Source: a virus. From it: a stretch of 24,591 nucleotides of DNA. The stretch is taken from positions 1 to 24,591 of IMG/VR virus record IMGVR_UViG_3300042312_000547; one strand, written 5' to 3'. The stretch's first letter is position 1. Every line of letters starts with the position of its first letter. The notes under the pieces were generated by a model. That model saw nothing but the letters and a program-made list of their open reading frames with translations. It was not told the origin of the DNA and searched no databases. Of this stretch, positions 8,491 through 14,900 are shown in pieces. The position numbers were made by a program, and so were the translations under genes.

Positions 8491-9017
8491 GTACTTTAAG
8501 AACTGATACAATCACAACGGTTGCCGGAAAACCATTAGTAAATAATACTGGAAATGTAATTAATGTATATCAAACTGTTGATACAACTCAAGATTTTTTT
8601 CAAGATGGTTTAGTTGATAGTGATCTAACTGGATTATCAATTACATTAACTCCAACTAGTACGAATAGTAAATTTATTTTAGTTGCCAATATTGTGACAA
8701 CTACAAATTTTGTTTTGGGATTTGGATTTAAAAGAAATGGAACAAGAATTGGAAAGGCAACCGCAAATATTAATGCTGGACTTGCTGCTGGAGGAACTAA
8801 TTTTACTTATATTTATTATGAGGGTAGTAGTTATGGTGTACAAATGGCAAAAACCATTATGGATTATGATTTGCCAAATACTGTCAGTAATGTAACTTAT
8901 ACTCCTTTTTTCAGAAACACTTGGGATAGTACCAATTATGGGACTTACTATAATAATAGATCTAATAATGATATGGGATCAACAAGTTCTTTTATAATTT
9001 ATGAGGTAGTAGGATGA
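8487..9017 (+). CDS. Small tail-fibre-type protein B (176 aa)
   Basis: Shares the N-terminal attachment-like segment with fibre A (start at 7586) but differs in the remaining ~150 residues. These are glycine/asparagine-rich and beta-like, with a run YNNRSNNDMGSTSSFIIYEV near the end. Fibre A ends FTIMEVSA, so the final I-x-E-V pattern is also shared. The ATGA overlap at both ends couples it to the assembly-type genes before and after. Probably an alternative or additional small fibre head; the receptor is unknown. Confidence 0.75.
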   Translation: MSTLRTDTITTVAGKPLVNNTGNVINVYQTVDTTQDFFQDGLVDSDLTGLSITLTPTSTNSKFILVANIVTTTNFVLGFGFKRNGTRIGKATANINAGLAAGGTNFTYIYYEGSSYGVQMAKTIMDYDLPNTVSNVTYTPFFRNTWDSTNYGTYYNNRSNNDMGSTSSFIIYEVVG

Positions 9018-9328
9018 AATCAAATTTTTTGATAGAGGCAATTAATTCTCTTGTTCCAAACTGTTATTTTTCTATTTCCAATTTAGATTATGATACATTA
9101 GTTTGGTCTAATGAAAACGAATTTCCCCCACCAACAAAAGAAGAACTCCAAGCAGAAATAGAAAGACTTCAAGCAGAATATGAATACAATCAGTATCAAA
9201 GAGATCGTGCCGTTGCTTATCCTTCAATTCAAGACCAACTAGATATTTTATATCATCAAGGTTATGATGGTTGGAAAACAGTAATTGACGAAGTGAAAAA
9301 TAAATATCCAAAACCAGAAAACTTATGA
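9014..9328 (+). CDS. Putative fibre-assembly protein B (104 aa)
   Basis: A paralogue of the gene at 8125. It has P-P-P-T-K-E-E-L-Q-A-E-I-E-R-L-Q-A-E-Y, a probable coiled coil, then Y-Q-R-D-R-A-V-A-Y-P-S-I-Q-D-Q-L-D-I-L-Y and an end in K-N-K-Y-P-K-P. The YPSIxDQLDxLYHQG segment is a familiar signature of small phage tail-assembly-type proteins. It is coupled by ATGA at both ends to fibre genes B and C. Role as chaperone is inferred from motif and position. Confidence 0.7.
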   Translation: MKSNFLIEAINSLVPNCYFSISNLDYDTLVWSNENEFPPPTKEELQAEIERLQAEYEYNQYQRDRAVAYPSIQDQLDILYHQGYDGWKTVIDEVKNKYPKPENL

Positions 9329-9849
9329 GTATCTTAAATGTAGGTGAAGTTCAAGCAAACTTCATTAAAAGTACTACCGGAAATACTGCTCTTGCCATAG
9401 ATTCTAGTGGCAGGGTGAGTCTTCCTAATCAACCATTTGTTTTCGTAACTCAATCTTCTGACACATCTTTTACTTCCGGTCAAAAATTTCCTTATAATTC
9501 AGTAGTTGATTCTCGTGGATTAACTTGGAATACTTCAAATAATAACTTTACTGTACCCATAACAGGAGTATATACTTTTTCTATGGTTGCTAGATTGCAG
9601 ATAACAAATGCAGGATACATGTATTTTAAGATTATAGTCAATAATGCAGACATTTATAATAATCTTAATTTGGTTTATTTACAAAACCCATATGGGGTAA
9701 TTAGTAATGGGTTCCAAACTTGCAATGCAACAGTATCAGTTAAACTTACTCAAAATGATACAGTACATGTTAGTTTAAGCCATAATGGAACATCACCAGC
9801 TTCCACTCTTGCTTCTCAATCTTTTATGTCAATAATTTTTAATGGATAA
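9325..9849 (+). CDS. Small tail-fibre-type protein C (174 aa)
   Basis: The N-terminus (MSILNVGEVQANFIKSTTGN, then ALAIDSSGRVSLP) is a variant of the attachment segment of fibres A and B. The C-terminal ~130 residues look like a C1q/TNF-type jelly roll: W-N-T-S-N-N-N-F-T-V-P-I-T-G-V-Y-T-F-S, then a Y-M-Y-F-K-I-I-V-N strand and a terminal SFMSIIFNG. C1q-like heads are known on phage and bacterial surface proteins as ligand-binding trimers; the assignment here is by eye. It begins in an ATGA overlap with assembly protein B. The stop codon lies inside a late promoter box for the next gene. Confidence 0.75.
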   Translation: MSILNVGEVQANFIKSTTGNTALAIDSSGRVSLPNQPFVFVTQSSDTSFTSGQKFPYNSVVDSRGLTWNTSNNNFTVPITGVYTFSMVARLQITNAGYMYFKIIVNNADIYNNLNLVYLQNPYGVISNGFQTCNATVSVKLTQNDTVHVSLSHNGTSPASTLASQSFMSIIFNG

Positions 9850-9852
9850 ATA
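9845..9852 (+). promoter_or_regulatory. T4-type late promoter box GATAAATA
   Basis: A match to NATAAATA that contains the upstream gene's stop codon (9847-9849) and lies 24 bases before the next ATG. Confidence 0.65.
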
Positions 9853-9876
9853 TTCAAAAATAATTTACATATAGTT

Positions 9877-10146
9877 ATGGACCATATAATTACACTTACA
9901 GAAGCACAAGAAAAAGCACTCGCTTATGTTTCTTATGATACACAAGAATGGATTGAAAATGCAGTATATAATAGATGCAGAATTGCGATTGATGAAATAG
10001 TCGCACTAGAGGTAGAAAGAATTACCTCACAAGGCGGAGAACTTTCAGGAACAAAAGAGGACATAGTTCTTGCCGCACCCATCAAGTCGGCAAAGGAGCG
10101 TCAAGACGAATTTGATTCCCAAGACCCCTTGACACCACCCCCCTGA
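9877..10146 (+). CDS. Hypothetical protein closing the small-fibre cluster (89 aa)
   Basis: The sequence opens M-D-H-I-I-T-L-T-E-A-Q-E-K-A-L-A-Y-V and continues D-T-Q-E-W-I-E-N-A-V-Y-N-R-C-R-I-A-I-D-E-I-V. It is predicted mainly alpha-helical with an acidic, proline-terminated tail (LTPPP). Genes of this look are common next to phage fibre genes, but I do not recognise a function. It has a late promoter box 24 bases upstream. The -35 of a sigma-70 promoter lies inside its final codons, which may explain the proline run there. Confidence 0.7.
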   Translation: MDHIITLTEAQEKALAYVSYDTQEWIENAVYNRCRIAIDEIVALEVERITSQGGELSGTKEDIVLAAPIKSAKERQDEFDSQDPLTPPP

Positions 10147-10157
10147 TGCCCTATAAT
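10129..10157 (+). promoter_or_regulatory. Consensus sigma-70 promoter TTGACA-17-TATAAT
   Basis: A perfect -35 (ttgaca, 10129-10134), a 17-base spacer and a perfect -10 (tataat, 10152-10157). The -35 lies in the last codons of the preceding gene. Transcription should start near 10164, upstream of the ATG at 10184. It could serve the two small genes and the first tRNAs, using the host RNA polymerase early in infection. Confidence 0.85.
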
Positions 10158-10183
10158 ACCTAGGTAATCAAACGAAACGCCTG

Positions 10184-10369
10184 ATGCCTGCCGAAGAAGT
10201 TCTGACCCGCTGTGTTGTTGATACGCTTGCCCGTAAGTTCTACCTGTATTCTAATGAGGGTGGAGAGCGTGTTGTGGAATGTGAGAGTGTGGACCAGTTT
10301 ATGAATGTGCTGGAAGTGGTTCGTGCTCAGGTAAGTGATGATTGCCTTGCGTATTCTGATCCCCTTTGA
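10184..10369 (+). CDS. Small hypothetical protein (61 aa)
   Basis: Directly downstream of a consensus sigma-70 promoter and ending 3 bases before the next small gene, which argues for a genuine early two-gene unit. The protein is acidic and has a T-R-C-V-V-D-T-L-A-R-K-F-Y-L-Y-S strand region and a helical V-D-Q-F-M-N-V-L-E-V-V-R segment. Codon use is more G+C-rich than the fibre genes. No domain is recognised. It does not resemble a known toxin partner for the antitoxin-like gene downstream. Confidence 0.65.
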   Translation: MPAEEVLTRCVVDTLARKFYLYSNEGGERVVECESVDQFMNVLEVVRAQVSDDCLAYSDPL

Positions 10370-10372
10370 CAA

Positions 10373-10543
10373 ATGGAAGTTTTTACTGTGGAACAATTTC
10401 AAGAACAATTTGACGAACTCCTTGAAAGAGTCGAAAATGGTGAGCACATAGGAATTGTCGGTGAAGATGGAAAAGCGGCAGTGATGGTTCCTGCCGACGA
10501 CGAGATTATACGAATACACACCGATCACGAAGAAGGTTGTTGA
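10373..10543 (+). CDS. Phd/YefM-type antitoxin-like protein (56 aa)
   Basis: A short gene of 56 codons. The sequence pattern V-F-T-V-E-Q-F-Q-E-Q-F-D-E-L-L-E-R-V-E-N-G, then I-G-I-V-G-E-D-G-K-A-A-V-M-V-P follows the N-terminal beta-helix-helix-beta-hairpin layout of Phd/YefM antitoxins (DNA-binding dimers that repress their own operon). The usual C-terminal toxin-wrapping tail is very short (about 15 residues, acidic). No Doc/YoeB-type toxin gene is adjacent. It might be a solitary regulator or a host toxin antagonist. The family call is by eye. Confidence 0.6.
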   Translation: MEVFTVEQFQEQFDELLERVENGEHIGIVGEDGKAAVMVPADDEIIRIHTDHEEGC

Positions 10544-10549
10544 GTTTTT

Positions 10550-10621
10550 GGGAGTATAGCTTAATGGTTAGAGCGGGCTCCTTATAAGGGCTTAGTCTGG
10601 GTTCAACTCCCAGTATTCCCA
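10550..10621 (+). tRNA. trnI: tRNA-Ile(UAU)
   Basis: A full cloverleaf can be folded. Acceptor gggagta pairs with tattccc (one G-T). The D arm is gctt/gagc with a GG-containing loop. The anticodon stem ggctc/gggct encloses loop cttataa, anticodon TAT. The T arm is ctggg-ttcaact-cccag, and the discriminator is A. CCA is not encoded. UAU would read AUA directly, a codon that most bacteria read with lysidine-modified CAU tRNA. It lies 6 bases after the antitoxin-like gene. Confidence 0.85.
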
Positions 10622-10623
10622 TC

Positions 10624-10696
10624 GCTCCTTTAGCTCTCTGGAGAAAGCTCCGAACTCATAATTCGGCTAAGGTCGGTTCGATCCCGACAAGGAGCA
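10624..10696 (+). tRNA. tRNA with CAU anticodon (elongator Met, or Ile2)
   Basis: Acceptor gctcctt pairs perfectly with aaggagc. The anticodon stem ccgaa/ttcgg encloses loop ctcataa, anticodon CAT. The T arm is gtcgg-ttcgatc-ccgac, and the discriminator is A. G1-C72 is paired, so it is not an initiator tRNA. The D stem has a C-A mismatch at its inner end. The sequence cannot tell Met from lysidine-type Ile. It begins 2 bases after tRNA-Ile and CCA is not encoded. Confidence 0.85.
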
Positions 10697-10697
10697 C

Positions 10698-10726
10698 TTG
10701 ACCTTTATGACTTTCTGAGTTATAAT
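10698..10726 (+). promoter_or_regulatory. Sigma-70 promoter TTGACC-17-TATAAT for tRNA-Leu
   Basis: The -35 ttgacc (10698-10703) and a perfect -10 tataat (10721-10726) are separated by 17 bases. The -10 ends 12 bases before the first base of the tRNA-Leu. This indicates separate host-polymerase transcription of the split tRNA. Confidence 0.8.
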
Positions 10727-10738
10727 GGTCTCATACAA

Positions 10739-11019
10739 GCGAGTATGGTGGAATCGGTAGACACACCAGACTTAGAAAATTGAGCCTCATTTGGGAAACC
10801 TTATGAGTGTAATTCCTCAAATTCGGTGAAACCTGTAAAATGGCAATACCGAGCCAAGCATCGTAAGATGAAGGTGTAGAGACTAGACGGGGAACACCTA
10901 AACCGAAAGGTATGGTGAAGGTATAGTCCAGACCACAAACCGAAAGGGTAGTGAAAACTATAGTGGTATGAAAATCTGTTGAGCGTATGCTCGTGCCAGT
11001 TCGACCCTGGCTACTCGCA
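10739..11019 (+). tRNA. trnL: tRNA-Leu(UAA) split by a group I intron
   Basis: Exon 1 (10739-10773) and exon 2 (10971-11019) together make an 84-nt class II tRNA. Acceptor gcgagta pairs with tactcgc, discriminator A. The leucine-type D arm (gtggaatcggtagacac) is identical to that of E. coli tRNA-Leu(UAA). Anticodon stem ccaga/tctgt has a C-U mismatch at the outer pair. The loop ctt + aaaa gives UAA. The long variable arm is gagc-gtat-gctc, and the T arm is gccag-ttcgacc-ctggc. The intron interrupts the anticodon between U34 and A35, the site of the cyanobacterial and plastid trnL intron. CCA is not encoded. The tRNA would read UUA and, by wobble, UUG. Confidence 0.92.
10774..10970 (+). ncRNA. 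Group I self-splicing intron (cyanobacterial trnL type, IC3-like), 197 nt
   Basis: The intron starts after exon U and ends in G (10970), as group I rules require. Exon end ctt pairs with the internal guide gag (10782-10784), with U-G at the splice site. P2 is ctcat/atgag (10786-10790, 10803-10807). P4 is tcggt/accga (10823-10827, 10848-10852). P7 is gacta/tagtc (10881-10885, 10924-10928). P8 is cacc/ggtg (10895-10898, 10914-10917) and encloses an acc-gaaa-ggt hairpin. P9 is accac/gtggt (10932-10936, 10963-10967) and holds a tagt-gaaa-acta hairpin. The catalytic core lacks any ORF. It resembles the Anabaena trnL intron in core sequence but is shorter, mainly by smaller peripheral loops. Confidence 0.92.
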
Positions 11020-11040
11020 CTTAAAATAACGGAAAAGGTA

Positions 11041-11048
11041 TATAAATA
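11041..11048 (+). promoter_or_regulatory. Perfect T4-type late promoter box TATAAATA
   Basis: An exact copy of the T4 late box, 22 bases before the HNH gene. It is the only late box here not fused to an upstream stop codon, because a tRNA precedes it. Confidence 0.75.
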
Positions 11049-11070
11049 ACTATACATTTAGACTACTGTT

Positions 11071-11532
11071 ATGGCAAAAGCAAAAAATTATACTGATGAG
11101 CAATTTATTGAAGCGGTAAAATTATCAACAAGTTTTAGACAAGTATTAAACAGACTTGGATTAAAAGAAGCAGGTGGTAATTATGAATGTGCCAAGGAAA
11201 GAGTTAAAACATTAAGTTTAACTATAGACCATTTTCACGGACAAGCTTGGAATAAAGGTCAAAAGCTTCCGCCAAAAAGACCTATTGATTACTATCTACA
11301 AGAGAATAGAAGAGTCACCTCAAATAGTTTAAGAAAAAGACTAATAACAGAAGGTCTTAAAGAACATAAGTGTGAGTGCTGTGGTATAACCGAATGGAAT
11401 GGAAAACCCGCACCTATAGAGTTAGACCACATAAACGGCAATCATCACGATAATCGTTTAGAGAATCTTCGTATCCTGTGCCCCAACTGTCATGCACAGA
11501 CTGATACTTATAGGGGTAAAAATAAAAAATAA
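11071..11532 (+). CDS. HNH endonuclease, probably free-standing homing type (153 aa)
   Basis: The C-terminal half holds a zinc-supported HNH nuclease motif. C101-E-C-C104 and C137-P-N-C140 bracket the E-L-D-H-I-N-G-N-H-H-D-N-R core (D119, H120, N128) and the final N-L-R-I-L-C-P-N-C-H-A-Q-T. The N-terminal ~60 residues (YTDEQFIEAVKLSTSFRQVL) look like a helix-turn-helix DNA-binding region. The expected reaction is DNA cleavage at a specific target. It lies 51 bases after the intron-bearing tRNA-Leu and has its own late promoter box, so it is a candidate to spread the intron in trans. Alternatively it is an unrelated free-standing endonuclease. Stop codon lies in a late box. Confidence 0.9.
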   Translation: MAKAKNYTDEQFIEAVKLSTSFRQVLNRLGLKEAGGNYECAKERVKTLSLTIDHFHGQAWNKGQKLPPKRPIDYYLQENRRVTSNSLRKRLITEGLKEHKCECCGITEWNGKPAPIELDHINGNHHDNRLENLRILCPNCHAQTDTYRGKNKK

Positions 11533-11535
11533 ATA
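11528..11535 (+). promoter_or_regulatory. T4-type late promoter box AATAAATA
   Basis: Contains the HNH stop codon (11530-11532) and lies 21 bases before the next ATG. Confidence 0.65.
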
Positions 11536-11556
11536 TAAGATATCAACAATAACCAA

Positions 11557-11868
11557 ATGTCTTATAAGTACAAAATCACTCACGCATACTGCTGGTACAA
11601 TAATGGTAGTATGATTGTGAAAATGTACTTCATCAACGAGATTCCCTTTACCTTTGATGAGCTCCCAGAAGGGCACTTATACGACCAAGAACTCTGTAAA
11701 ACAGCAGATAAATACAGGACATTTGAACCAGAAGATTTATATAAGAACTCTTTCTATCTTATAGACGAGGAGGCACATCCTTGCCTGTTTATGATGGACC
11801 TAGAAAACCCAGAGGATATGCCCCCAGATATGGAATATCTTTTTGATGAGGAAGATTTGACTTCATAA
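11557..11868 (+). CDS. Acidic hypothetical protein (103 aa)
   Basis: A strongly acidic protein with an N-terminal beta-like half (YKYKITHAYCWYNNGSMIVKMYF) and an Asp/Glu/Pro-rich C-terminus (MDLENPEDMPPDMEYLFDEEDL). It resembles no family I can name. It sits between the HNH gene and the 1815-aa fibre. Late boxes precede and overlap its start region and its stop, so it is probably expressed late. Its acidic surface would suit a DNA-mimic or a virion-associated role, but there is no direct evidence. Confidence 0.65.
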   Translation: MSYKYKITHAYCWYNNGSMIVKMYFINEIPFTFDELPEGHLYDQELCKTADKYRTFEPEDLYKNSFYLIDEEAHPCLFMMDLENPEDMPPDMEYLFDEEDLTS

Positions 11869-11871
11869 ATA
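11864..11871 (+). promoter_or_regulatory. T4-type late promoter box CATAAATA
   Basis: Overlaps the preceding stop codon (11866-11868) and lies 32 bases before the ATG of the 1815-aa fibre. Confidence 0.65.
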
Positions 11872-11903
11872 AAGCATAGAAATAATTTAGAAGTCGTAAT
11901 ACA

Positions 11904-14900
11904 ATGCCTCTGAATAAGTTAGACAATTTCATTAAGAATACTGAAGGTCGTATTCTTTATGTAAATCCAAACGACCTTGATTCCACAGACAGTATTGAAA
12001 ATCAAGGTAATTCACTTGCTCGCCCTTTTAAAACAATTCAGAGAGCACTTTTAGAAGCAGCAAGATTTTCGTATGTAAGGGGAAGCAACAACGATTTAAC
12101 TGAAAAAACTACGATTCTTCTATTTCCAGGAGAACATGTAGTTGATAACCGTCCTGGTTGGGCAATTTATAATAATGGAGGAGCAAAAGCAGTTAGTCGT
12201 GCAGGATCAGAATCCGTAGCATCAACTGTATTTTCACTTGGACTAGATTCCAACTTTGATTTAAATCAGGAAGACAATATTCTCTACAAGTTTAACAGTT
12301 TTTATGGTGGTGTTGTAGTACCTAGAGGAACTTCTATTGTTGGTCTTGACTTAAGAAAGACTAAGATTCGTCCAAAGTATGTTCCTAACCCAACTGATTC
12401 TGTAGTTGATAAGGCAGCAATTTTTAGAATCACCGGTGCCTGTTATTTCTGGCAGTTCTCACTTTTTGATGGAGATTCCAGTGGATTAGTTTATACAAAT
12501 CCGGACAATTTTGGAGAAGTTTATCAGTCAACACCAAATTTCTCTCACCATAAACTTACTTGCTTTGAGTTTTGTGATGGTGTAAATCGAGTTGGAAATT
12601 ATGGTCTGACTGATCTTGATATGTATTATAGCAAGGTCTCAAATGCTTATAATACTTATCGTGATATTGATCAAAAGTTCCCATCTAATTCTGATGGATT
12701 TGCGAAGAGAAATCCTGAATGGGAAATTGTTGGAGCTTTTGCATCTGACCCAATTGAAATCAGCACAATTGTTTCTGGAAATGGTTTTGTAGCTACCTCG
12801 GTTGTTACAGTAACAACCGCTACGGAACATGGATTAAATGTTGGAACACCAATTAAGATTAAAGATGTGGGTGCATCGAGTGAGCCATTTGCAGATAAGT
12901 ATAATCTTTCAACAACAGTTCAGACCGTAACAAGTCCTACAACTTTCACATATCTTCTTCCCGCACTAGAGTCATATCCAACAATCGATCCAAGTCCTAC
13001 TTCTTCTGGATCAACAGTTACTGTAGAGACTGATACAGTTTCTGGTGCTTCTCCTTATATCTTCAACTGCTCTCTACGTTCAGTATGGGGTATGAATGGA
13101 CTTCATGCTGATGGAAGTAAGGCATCAGGATTTAGAAGTACAGTTGTCGCTCAGTTTACTGCTGTATCTCTACAAAAAGATGACCGTGCATTTGCAAAAT
13201 ATGATAAGTCATCGAGATCATATCAAGTCGTACCTTATACTTCAGTTTATGGATCGACTCTTCCTCAGGGTGCTTCTCAAACAGACTCGGCAAAAGTTTA
13301 CCATCTAGATTCTGAAGCAATCTATCGTCAAGGATGGGAGACTTCTCACATTAAAGTCACGAATGATGCTTTTATTCAGATTGTTTCTGTGTTTGCGATT
13401 GGATTTAATAAGCACTTTGACGCAGAAAGTGGTGGTGATGCATCAATTACAAACTCTAACTCAAACTTTGGTCAGATCTCACTAAACTCTTCTGGATTTA
13501 AAAAGGAAGCATTTGAAAAAGATAACAAAGCATTTATTACATCAATTATTCCACCGAGAGCAGTTGATGAAACAGAAGAACAAATTGATTGGGTTTCAAT
13601 CGACGTTGGATTGACAACATCAGTATCTATTGCTGAAGGAACCACCAAACATCTATATCTTTATGGTTATAATACAATTGACAATCCACCATCTGCAATC
13701 ACTCAAGGATACAGAATTGGTGCAAGACTGGATGATAAATTGCATTTTGTGGGTGCAGGAGTTACATACTCTGCGACTATCTACATGTGTAATAATGAAA
13801 TTAGTGAGACTGGATTTACCGCTGCCTCAGGAACTACAAGTTCTGTTAAGTTATATACTGCCACAACATCACCTTCAAGTGGACTTACAACATCATTTGT
13901 AATTGGATCAAACAATCTCTTAACTGGTGAGAAAGTTAAAATTATAAGTGACGTTGGAGATCTTCCAGAAAATATTGATGCTCATGAAACTTATTACGTG
14001 ATTAATGCTGGAGACAATAATACTATTAGACTTGCATCTTCTTTTGGTAACTCTCTTACAAATCAGGCAATTACTGTTTCGGGAGGAACAAATCTTAGCA
14101 TTTTAAGTCGGGTTTCTGATAAAAATGCTGGAGAACTTGGTTCACCCATTCAATTCGATCCCGCTAATAGTAACTGGTTTATTCATGTAAATTCTAGTAA
14201 TGAAATTTATAATGCACTTCTTGCTGGCGGAACTGCAACATATGGCGAAACAACCGACGTTACTTTCGTCAAAAGAATCTCCGATGAAAGAAGTTTGGAT
14301 GAGAAACTCTATAAGTTTAGAGTCGTAGTACCAAAAGAACTTTCAAATGCTAAAGATCCAGAAGTTGGATTTATTATTCAGGAAAGTAGCAGTACTGGAT
14401 TTGTAAATGATACTGATGCTACAAGAACTAGTATTGGGAGAACTGATTATAATTACAATAAGAATACAAGATTTATTTCAACCTGTTCAGTAAGTTCCGG
14501 TACAATTACCGCAATTGCTGAAAAACCTCATAATCTGGAAGTTGGTGATATCATAATTGTCAATAATGTGAAGAGTAATAATAATACTGTTGGTACTGCA
14601 AATTCTGGATATAACGGAAGATTTTCAGTTACTGGAGTTACAAATGCAAATACATTCCAGTATTCTACAACAGATACAGATGGAAGAGTTAGGAATCCAG
14701 GAACATTCTCAAGTAATACATCTGACAGAACAACAAGTCTTCCACGTTTTGAGAAGAATGATTGGCTTGGTAATTTGTTTGTTTATAGAAATGAGGTTAT
14801 TTCTCCGTACATTGAAAATAAGCAGGATGGAATCTATCATCTCTATGTTTTAAACTCAAACAATCAAGTTCAAGAACAATTTACAAATCTCAAGTTCGGA

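Noticed and set aside
10624-10696. Initiator tRNA-fMet
   Set aside because: G1 and C72 pair, while bacterial initiators have an unpaired 1-72; Met elongator or Ile2 remain.
10731-11057. A 108-codon antisense frame over the split tRNA
   Set aside because: It only covers structured RNA sequence; the tRNA and intron folds explain the region fully.
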